From: JBCDCY01 sp039180875
GTDB taxonomy: Bacteria > Pseudomonadota > Alphaproteobacteria > Rhodobacterales > Rhodobacteraceae
Assembly: GCA_039180875.1 (NCBI GenBank)
Contig: JBCDCY010000001.1
Coordinates: forward strand, 930,001-994,000
Direction of reading: 5' to 3'
DNA length: 64,000 bases
Part shown: piece by piece, positions 58,272 through 64,000 of the stretch
Layout of the letters: every line of letters begins with the position of its first letter
Position numbering within the stretch: the first letter of the stretch is position 1
The notes under the pieces: model-generated
Told to the model about the DNA's origin: nothing
Database searches by the model: none
The model's input: only the letters and a program-made list of their open reading frames with translations
Program-made: the position numbers and the translations under genes

Positions 58272-58321
58272 ACCGATCCGGGCGCCGCGCGCGCCCGTCT
58301 CGATAAGGGCCGCCTTGGGCC

Positions 58322-59131
58322 ATGGCGCACTTCATCGTCCTCGGCAACGAGAAGGGCGGCTCCGGCAAATCCACCACGGCCGTGCATCTGGCCATAGCCC
58401 TCTGCCGGGCCGGCTTCGCCGTCGGCACCGTGGACCTCGACCTCCGCCAGCGCAGCTTTCACCGCTACCTGGAGAACCGGGCGGAGCATGCCGCCCGGAC
58501 CGGCGCCGCCCTGCCGATGCCGGAGCGGGAGAGCCTGGCCGAAAGCACCCTCGACAGCCAAAGCGCCGCCCGGGCGGAGGAGGAGGGCCGCTTCGCCGAC
58601 GCCATCGCGGTGTTGGAGCGCACCTGCCGCTTCATTCTGATCGATTGCCCCGGCGCCCACAGCCGCTACGCCCAGATGGCCCACGCCATCGCCGACACGC
58701 TGATCACGCCGATGAACGACAGCCTGATCGACTTCGACCTCTTGGCCCGGGTGGAGCCCTCGACCGGCAAGGTCCTCGGCCCCTCGATCTACTCGGAGGC
58801 CGTCTGGAAGGCGCGGCAATTGCGGGCGGCGGCCGGCCTCGCGCCCCTCGACTGGGTGGTGCTGCGCAACCGCATCGCCACGCTGCACGCCCGCAACAAG
58901 CGCCGGGTGGGCAGCGCGCTCGCCAATCTCTCGGAGCGCATCGGTTTTCGCATCGTGCCGGGCTTTTCCGAGCGGGTGATCTTTCGCGAGATGTTTCTCT
59001 CGGGCCTGACGCTGCTCGATCTGCGGGAGGTGGACGGCCTGCGCCTCAGCCTCTCCAACATCGCGGCGCGCCAGGAGATGCGCGATCTCATGACGGCCCT
59101 CGCGCTGCCCGAGGTAGAGGTGGCGTTCTGA
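58322..59131 (+). CDS. mipZ: division-site-positioning ATPase MipZ
   Basis: 269-aa ParA-family ATPase: deviant Walker A NEKGGSGKSTT (about 9-19), TVDLDLRQRSFHRYLENR and LIDCPGAHSRYAQMAH. MipZ forms a polar gradient through ParB and inhibits FtsZ so division occurs at mid-cell in alphaproteobacteria. Its ParB partner is not in the window. Confidence 0.95.
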   Translation: MAHFIVLGNEKGGSGKSTTAVHLAIALCRAGFAVGTVDLDLRQRSFHRYLENRAEHAARTGAALPMPERESLAESTLDSQSAARAEEEGRFADAIAVLERTCRFILIDCPGAHSRYAQMAHAIADTLITPMNDSLIDFDLLARVEPSTGKVLGPSIYSEAVWKARQLRAAAGLAPLDWVVLRNRIATLHARNKRRVGSALANLSERIGFRIVPGFSERVIFREMFLSGLTLLDLREVDGLRLSLSNIAARQEMRDLMTALALPEVEVAF

Positions 59132-59181
59132 GCGGCCGTTGCCTATGAACGGGCCGCGGCCGTCATCCGGGGGGTGCAGTC

Positions 59182-60483
59182 ATGAAGGTGGCGATGATCG
59201 GGACGGGCTATGTCGGCCTGGTCTCGGGCGCGTGTTTTTCCGACTTCGGCCACGACGTGATCTGCGTCGACAAGGTGGCCGACAAGATCACCATGCTGGA
59301 GCGGGGCGAGATCCCGATCTATGAGCCCGGCCTCGACGATCTGGTGGCGCGCAACGCCGCCGGCGGCCGGCTGAGCTTCACCACCGATCTGGCCGCGGCG
59401 GTGAAGGAGGCGGACGCCGTCTTCATCGCCGTCGGCACGCCCAGCCGGCGGGGCGACGGCCATGCCGATCTCAGCTACGTCTACGCCGCGGCGGAGGAGA
59501 TTGCCGAGGCGCTCGCCGGCTACACGGTGGTGGTGACCAAGTCGACGGTACCCGTCGGCACCAACGCCGAGGTCGCCCGGGTCATCCGCCGGGTGGCGCC
59601 GGAGGCCGATTTCGACATCGCCTCCAACCCTGAGTTTCTGCGCGAGGGCGCCGCGATCGAGGATTTCATGCGCCCCGACCGGGTTGTCGTGGGCTTGGAG
59701 AACGATCGGGCGAAGGGCGTGATGTCGGCGCTCTACCGCCCCCTGTCGCTCCGCGAGGCGCCGATCGTCTACACCGATCTCGAATCGGCCGAGCTGATCA
59801 AATACGCCTCCAACGCCTTCCTCGCGACCAAGATCACCTTCATCAACGAGATCGCGGCGCTGTGTGAGAAGACCGGCGCCAACGTCCAGCATGTGGCCAA
59901 GGGCATGGGGCTCGACGGCCGGATCGGGCCGAAGTTCCTGCATCCCGGGCCGGGCTATGGCGGCTCGTGTTTTCCGAAGGATACCAGCGCGCTCGCCCGG
60001 ATCGGTCAGGATTACGTGGCGCCGCAGCGGATCGTGGAGACGGTGATCTCCGTCAACGACGGCATCAAGCGCGCGATGTTCGAGAAGATCGTCGACATGG
60101 CCGACGGCAGCGTGAACGGCAAGCGGGTGGCGATCCTGGGCGTCACCTTCAAGCCCAACACCGACGACATGCGGGAGGCGCCGGCGCTCACCATCGTACC
60201 GGCCCTGGTGGGCGCGGGGGCGGAGGTGCGCTGCCGCGATCCGGAGGGCCGTAAGGAGGGGGAGGCATTGCTCCCTGGCGTGCATTGGTGCGAGGACGCC
60301 TACGAGGCTGCGAACGGCGCCGATCTGATCGTCATCCTGACCGAATGGAACGAGTTCCGCGCCCTCGACCTGGTGCGCCTTCGCCAGACCATGCGGGGCC
60401 CGGCGATGGCCGATCTGCGCAACATCTATCGCCGGGACGAGGCGGAGGAAGCGGGCTTCGTCTACGCCGGCATAGGGCGCTGA
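59182..60483 (+). CDS. ugd: UDP-glucose 6-dehydrogenase
   Basis: 433-aa NAD-dependent dehydrogenase making UDP-glucuronate. GTGYVGLVSGACFSDFGHDV (Rossmann), TKSTVPVGT, NPEFLREGAAIEDF, ELIKYASNAFLATKITFINE and the catalytic Cys in YGGSCFPKDT are intact. Supplies surface polysaccharide synthesis. ATG 52 bp after mipZ. Confidence 0.97.
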   Translation: MKVAMIGTGYVGLVSGACFSDFGHDVICVDKVADKITMLERGEIPIYEPGLDDLVARNAAGGRLSFTTDLAAAVKEADAVFIAVGTPSRRGDGHADLSYVYAAAEEIAEALAGYTVVVTKSTVPVGTNAEVARVIRRVAPEADFDIASNPEFLREGAAIEDFMRPDRVVVGLENDRAKGVMSALYRPLSLREAPIVYTDLESAELIKYASNAFLATKITFINEIAALCEKTGANVQHVAKGMGLDGRIGPKFLHPGPGYGGSCFPKDTSALARIGQDYVAPQRIVETVISVNDGIKRAMFEKIVDMADGSVNGKRVAILGVTFKPNTDDMREAPALTIVPALVGAGAEVRCRDPEGRKEGEALLPGVHWCEDAYEAANGADLIVILTEWNEFRALDLVRLRQTMRGPAMADLRNIYRRDEAEEAGFVYAGIGR

Positions 60484-60510
60484 GGGCGAGAGGCCCGGGC
60501 GCCCCGCGCC

Positions 60511-61824
60511 TTAGCTCTCAGGCGAGACCAGCCGGCAGATCTCCCCATCTTCTTGCAGCGCGGCGCAGGCCTGTCGGGCCGCCGTCTCGCTCAGGCCGAA
60601 ATAGCGCGCCTCGTAGAGCTCGACGCCGCTGACCATGGCCGGACGCACCTGGCCGCGGGCGCCACGGAGCGCCGCCGTCCGCGCGATCACCGCGCCATCG
60701 AGGGCGGAGTTGGCCGTCGTCTCCCGCCGGAAGGCGCCGAGCTGCACCGCCCAGGCGCCCTGCATGCCATCGTAGCGTGGCCGCGGACGGGCGGCCATCA
60801 AGGGCGCATGCTCCGTCGTCGGGGTCGCGATGTTCACCGCCAGCTCGATAGCGGCGGAGCTCGTCGATGCAGCGGCGGCCGCGGGGATCAGGGCGTCGCC
60901 GACGCTGCGCACCGCCACGGCGATGGCGCTTTCCGGCGCCGCGCCGCGGGGGCGGGGCCGCACGGAACGGCTGACACCGCCGGAACCGGGCCGGCGGGGC
61001 AGGACCGTAGCGACGTGGCTCGGCGCCCGGTTGAAGCCCATGTCGAGAAGCTCTGCCACCCGCGCGTCCCGCGTGCGGGCCGAGCGGCCGCCGAAGACCA
61101 CGGCGATCACCCGCTCCCCGCCACGCTCTGCCGAGGCGACCAGGTTGAAACCCGCGGCCCGGGTGTAGCCCGTCTTGATGCCGTCGGCGCCCAAATAGCT
61201 GCCGAGCAGGCGGCGGTTGGTGTTGTAGAGCGTACGGCTGCCCACCGGCGTCGAGCGCCGGCCGAAGATGTTGTAGTACTGGGGGAAGTCGAAGATCAGG
61301 TGCCGCGCCAGCACCGACATGTCCCGGGCCGTCGACAGATGACCGCTTTGGGTCAGGCCGTGGGCGTTGCGAAAGGTGGTGTTGCGCATGCCGAGGCTGT
61401 GGGCGCGCGCCGTCATCAGTTCGGCAAAGGCCCGCTCGCTGCCCGCAATCGCCTCGCCAAGGGCGGTGGCGGAGTCGTTTGCCGACTTGATCGCGGCGGA
61501 GCGGATGAGGTGGCGGATGGTGATCCGCTGGCCCTGCTGCAGGCCGAGGCGCGAGGGCGGCTCCGCCGCGGCATTGGCCGAGATCCGCACCTGCTGATCG
61601 AGGGTGAGGGTGCCGGCCTCCAACGCCTCGAACGTCAGGTAGAGTGTCATCATTTTGGTGAGCGAGGCCGGGTGCAATCGCCTGTCGGCTGATCGGCTGT
61701 GCAGCACCGATCCGTCCCTTGCATCGACCACGATCGCGGCATAGGGCGCCGCATTCGCCACCGGCACCGCGCCGGCCGCCATCACAAGCGCGAAAAATAT
61801 CGCGCACATCACACGATAGGCCAT
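60511..61824 (-). CDS. D-alanyl-D-alanine carboxypeptidase with C-terminal SPOR domain
   Basis: 437-aa low-molecular-weight penicillin-binding protein. Signal peptide 1-25 (ends ANA-A); DD-peptidase domain (about 25-290) with SxxK in HPASLTKMM, SxN in KSANDSA and KTG in DGIKTGYT; then a low-complexity linker and a C-terminal SPOR-like domain (about 365-437, GAWAVQLGAF) that binds denuded septal peptidoglycan. The ATG at 61824 begins the signal peptide. Confidence 0.93.
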   Translation of the reverse strand: MAYRVMCAIFFALVMAAGAVPVANAAPYAAIVVDARDGSVLHSRSADRRLHPASLTKMMTLYLTFEALEAGTLTLDQQVRISANAAAEPPSRLGLQQGQRITIRHLIRSAAIKSANDSATALGEAIAGSERAFAELMTARAHSLGMRNTTFRNAHGLTQSGHLSTARDMSVLARHLIFDFPQYYNIFGRRSTPVGSRTLYNTNRRLLGSYLGADGIKTGYTRAAGFNLVASAERGGERVIAVVFGGRSARTRDARVAELLDMGFNRAPSHVATVLPRRPGSGGVSRSVRPRPRGAAPESAIAVAVRSVGDALIPAAAAASTSSAAIELAVNIATPTTEHAPLMAARPRPRYDGMQGAWAVQLGAFRRETTANSALDGAVIARTAALRGARGQVRPAMVSGVELYEARYFGLSETAARQACAALQEDGEICRLVSPES

Positions 61825-62093
61825 CACTGTCCCCACCGACCGTTTCCGCGCCGCATCCTCTGCTGGGAGGCTGTCCGCGATTTGTCGAATAGAAACGTTA
61901 GCATATCGTAAAATGCGAAGAAACCCGTTGAGGACCCGGATCGCCATTTCGCGCTGATCGGGGAATTTTTGCTGCACTGCACAATCATCTCTTGACGCAC
62001 TGCAACATGGCCGCCATATAGAGGCTCGGAGTTGGGACGGTCTCCGTCGCAACCGGCCAGAACCTAAAGCGACTCAAATGTAGGAGACCCGAT
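61825..62093. other. divergent intergenic region (269 bp)
   Basis: Between the carboxypeptidase and phasin genes. An AT-rich stretch at about 61875-61925 probably holds the minus-strand promoter, but no clean -35/-10 pair can be named. The plus-strand phasin promoter and its repeats are listed separately. No gene is supported. Confidence 0.6.
61974..62020 (+). promoter_or_regulatory. phasin promoter with two PhaR-like boxes
   Basis: TTGACG (61992-61997), 17 bp, CATATA (62015-62020). GCACTGCA occurs twice, at 61974-61981 and 61997-62004, 23 bp apart, in the contexts TGCTGCACTGCACAA and CGCACTGCAACA. Such CTGC/GCAG-type boxes are the targets of PhaR, the repressor that responds to polyhydroxyalkanoate granules. 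The second box starts on the last base of the -35. Confidence 0.6.
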
Positions 62094-62540
62094 ATGAGCG
62101 CGGACAAGACGATCAAAGACGCCACCGCCAAGATCGAGACCATGGCGGCCGACACCCAGAAAGCCTTCACCGACCAGTTCGAGCGGATGACCCGCGGGTT
62201 CGAGGACGCCTCGACCTTCGGTCAGGAGAACGTGGATGCGCTGATGAAGTCCGGTGAGATCGCGGCCAAGGCGGCTGAAGGTCTGAACACCGAGGCCAGC
62301 ACGTACTCCAAGAAAGCGTTCGATGACGGCGTCGCTGCGGCGAAAGACCTCGCCTCGGCCAAGAACGTCAACGAGCTGATCGAGAAGCAGACCGATTTCG
62401 CCAAGGCGTCGCTCGAGAGCTTCGTCAAGCAGGCGACCAAGATGAACGAGATGGCGATCGCCGCATCGCGCGACGCGATGGAGCCGATCTCGACGCGTTT
62501 CGTGAAAGCGACGGACCTGGTTCGCTCTTTCACCGCCTAA
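62094..62540 (+). CDS. phasin (PHA granule-associated protein)
   Basis: 148-aa amphipathic helical protein of the phasin family: MAADTQKAFTDQFERMTRGFED, FGQENVDALMKSGEIAAKAAEGL and KASLESFVKQATKMNEMA. Coats polyhydroxyalkanoate granules. AGGAGA precedes the ATG. Followed by a strong terminator, so it is probably monocistronic. Confidence 0.92.
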   Translation: MSADKTIKDATAKIETMAADTQKAFTDQFERMTRGFEDASTFGQENVDALMKSGEIAAKAAEGLNTEASTYSKKAFDDGVAAAKDLASAKNVNELIEKQTDFAKASLESFVKQATKMNEMAIAASRDAMEPISTRFVKATDLVRSFTA

Positions 62541-62561
62541 CACTCTGCGGTTATCGATTCG

Positions 62562-62585
62562 AAAAGGGGGCTTCGGCCCCCTTTT
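62562..62585 (+). terminator. rho-independent terminator of the phasin gene
   Basis: AAAAGGGGGC, UUCG-type loop, GCCCCCTTTT: perfect stem with a stable tetraloop and T-run, 22 bp after the stop. Confidence 0.95.
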
Positions 62586-62593
62586 CAGTTTGT

Positions 62594-62616
62594 CCCTTCT
62601 CGATATATCAGAAGGG
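62594..62616 (+). repeat. inverted repeat upstream of clpS
   Basis: CCCTTCT and AGAAGGG flank CGATATATC (7-bp stem). It could be an operator or a leader hairpin of clpS; the loop is itself AT-rich and might supply a -10. Confidence 0.35.
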
Positions 62617-62702
62617 GTGCCAGCCCCTGGACGAGGGTGCGTCAGCCATTGGCGATGATCTCTCACGGCATGACGGCGGATGCCATGATTGAACGACTTG
62701 AA

Positions 62703-63035
62703 ATGAACGGCGACCCAGACGGGCCCGATGACGACGGCCAGGGGGATACCGCTGTCGTCGTCAAGACCCGGCCGAAGACCCAGAAGCCGCCGCTCTACAA
62801 AGTGCTGCTGTTGAATGACGACTACACGCCGATGGAGTTCGTCGTGCACGTGCTGCAGCGCTTTTTCGGCATCAATCATCAGCAGGCCGTCGATCTGATG
62901 CTGACCGTGCATCGCAAGGGCGTGGCAGTGGTCGGCGTTTTCTCCTTCGAGATTGCCGAGACCAAGGTGACGCAGGTCATGGATTATGCTCGGCGGAACC
63001 AGCATCCGTTGCAGTGCACCATGGAGAAGGAGTGA
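62703..63035 (+). CDS. clpS: ATP-dependent Clp protease adaptor ClpS
   Basis: 110 aa from the ATG at 62703. PPLYKVLLLNDDYTPMEFVVHVLQRFF (N-degron pocket), AVDLMLTVHRKGVAVVGVF and AETKVTQVMDYAR are typical; it delivers N-end-rule substrates to ClpAP. Starts at 62637 (GTG), 62655, 62670 and 62685 are also in frame and none has a clear SD, so the N-terminus is uncertain. Ends in a GTGA overlap with the methylase gene. Confidence 0.93.
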   Translation: MNGDPDGPDDDGQGDTAVVVKTRPKTQKPPLYKVLLLNDDYTPMEFVVHVLQRFFGINHQQAVDLMLTVHRKGVAVVGVFSFEIAETKVTQVMDYARRNQHPLQCTMEKE

Positions 63036-64000
63036 GGGGCGCGTCGCGCGCGTCCGTGCGCCCCGGTCCTGCCCCGCAACTTCGGATCGTCAAGGACCCC
63101 GGTGATGTCGCCCGGTTGGAGCGGATGCGCGACGCCGGGGGATTCGCAGGGTTGGACGGGCCGCTGCTGGCGCTGAACGCCCCGGCGGCACCGGGCCTCG
63201 TGGCACTGCTTGGGACGGAGGCGACGGTCTTCGCCCAGCGCCGCTTCTCCGTCCATCAGGCGCTCAAGGATGAGGGGGCGGAGGTCGTGACGAGGCCCGA
63301 GGGTCCGTTCGCCGCCGCCGTGGTGTTTCCCGAGCGCAGCGCCGCCGCGTCCCTCGGCCTGGTGGCGGAGGCGGCGGCGCGGGCGGCGGGTGGCCGGCTG
63401 ATCGTCACCGGACCGAAGTCGGCCGGCATCGAACCGCTGCTCGCGAAGGTGGCGGCTGAGGTGCCAGAGCTTGGGCGCCTCGCCAAGGCCCACGGCAAGG
63501 CCGCCTGGTTCGACCTGCCGTCGCGTCGCCCGGCAGAGCTCGACGCCTGGGCCGCTGCCGTGGCGCCCGCGCCGGTGATCGACGGCTTCGTCGCCGCGCC
63601 CGGCATGTTCAGCGCCGACGGGCCGGATCCAGGCTCCGCCGCCCTAGCCATCCATCTCGACGCGCGGATCAAGGGGCGCGTGGCCGAGCTTGGCGCCGGC
63701 TGGGGCTGGCTTTCCGCGCAAATCGCGGAGTGTGCGCCGGGGATGGAGAGCCTGGACGTCATCGAGGACGATGCCGCCGCCCTCGATGCCGCCCGGACCA
63801 ACCTCGCCGATCCGCGGGCCCGGTTTCACTGGGCCGATGTCACGACCCTCAAGCGGCCGGGCGACGGCTATGACTGGATCGTCATGAACCCGCCCTTTCA
63901 TCAGGGGCGGGAGGCCGATCCGGGGCTCGGCCAGGCCTTTATCGCGGCCGCCGCGCGATTGCTCGGGCCCCGGGGGCGGCTCCTGATGGTCGCCAACCGG
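63032..64000 (+). CDS. RsmC/RlmG-like rRNA guanine-N2 methyltransferase, 3' end cut by the window
   Basis: A 323-codon frame open to the last base. The N-terminal half is the degenerate methylase-like domain typical of RsmC; the C-terminal half has the SAM loop VAELGAGWGWLSAQIAE and the target-base motif MNPPFHQG (NPPF). Predicted to make m2G in 16S rRNA (position 1207 in E. coli RsmC). GTG at 63032 overlaps the clpS stop (GTGA). Only the C-terminal residues are missing. Confidence 0.87.
   Translation, partial: MRGASRASVRPGPAPQLRIVKDPGDVARLERMRDAGGFAGLDGPLLALNAPAAPGLVALLGTEATVFAQRRFSVHQALKDEGAEVVTRPEGPFAAAVVFPERSAAASLGLVAEAAARAAGGRLIVTGPKSAGIEPLLAKVAAEVPELGRLAKAHGKAAWFDLPSRRPAELDAWAAAVAPAPVIDGFVAAPGMFSADGPDPGSAALAIHLDARIKGRVAELGAGWGWLSAQIAECAPGMESLDVIEDDAAALDAARTNLADPRARFHWADVTTLKRPGDGYDWIVMNPPFHQGREADPGLGQAFIAAAARLLGPRGRLLMVANR

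Noticed and set aside
1..64000. CRISPR arrays, tRNA/rRNA genes, IS elements, prophage
   Set aside because: I looked for regularly spaced repeats, tRNA-like T-loops, transposase motifs and terminal repeats and saw none; a tRNAscan or IS search would be decisive.

Overview
The window is a gene-dense, visibly GC-rich chromosomal segment of an alphaproteobacterium, most likely of the Rhodobacterales (Rhodobacteraceae/Roseobacter-like). The support is gene content and order: a mipZ division ATPase, an Hsp20-DUF1150 pair, a fused sulfate adenylyltransferase/APS kinase, a GT14-type glycosyltransferase beside a small sulfotransferase, the order D-Ala-D-Ala carboxypeptidase / phasin / clpS / RsmC-like methylase, and a cysteine-free L31. 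I saw no rRNA, tRNA, CRISPR array, insertion sequence or phage module. Most genes sit in tight operons with ATGA, GTGA or TGATG start/stop overlaps.

Layout. 1-4.8 kb (minus): an acyl-CoA dehydrogenase behind a palindromic operator, then a secreted metallophosphoesterase coupled to a HupE/UreJ-like membrane protein. 4.8-10 kb (minus): a DprE2-DprE1-flippase cassette resembling the mycobacterial decaprenylphosphoryl-arabinose pathway, followed by a CoA-transferase whose two subunit genes are split by two small genes. 10-16 kb (minus): a GNAT coupled to an HDAC-family deacetylase, a ParA-like ATPase, metY, a double-receiver protein and a TPR protein. 16-20.5 kb: hydrolase, SDR and methyltransferase genes (plus), a DapA-like lyase (minus), and hsp20-DUF1150 behind a heat-shock-like promoter. 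20.5-23.5 kb: a hairpin-rich gap, the fused sat-cysC gene and a WaaE-like glycosyltransferase. 23.6-34.3 kb (minus): an eleven-gene nucleoside uptake and salvage operon (bmp, ABC ATPase, two permeases, cdd, PNP, deoC, deoA, deoB, add, upp). 34.5-36.8 kb: an AlkB-like di-iron membrane protein, a small membrane protein and a YceI protein.

36.9-44.1 kb (plus): a zincin, the sulfotransferase-GT14 pair, HIT, nucleoside hydrolase, propionyl-CoA synthetase and a receiver-HPt protein. 44.2-46.8 kb: zapE and an MFS transporter. 47-49.4 kb: an isolated TadG-like envelope protein with an AT-rich promoter, a strong terminator and an internally atypical segment. 49.5-58.3 kb: the conserved ffh-rpsP-rimM-trmD-rplS block, interrupted by three tandem GNAT paralogues, a chorismate mutase and a Rossmann protein, then two paralogous membrane proteins of unknown function and rpmE. 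58.3-64 kb: mipZ, ugd, a penicillin-binding carboxypeptidase, a phasin with probable PhaR sites, clpS and a truncated RsmC-like methylase.

How they could work together (inference): the nucleoside operon imports nucleosides, releases bases and channels deoxyribose-1-phosphate to central carbon; the separate nucleoside hydrolase adds a second route. Sat-CysC makes PAPS, which the sulfotransferase beside the GT14 enzyme could use on a surface glycan. Ugd (UDP-glucuronate), the WaaE-like enzyme and the DprE cassette also point to envelope glycan chemistry. PrpE, the CoA-transferase, the acyl-CoA dehydrogenase and the phasin point to acyl-CoA and polyhydroxyalkanoate metabolism.
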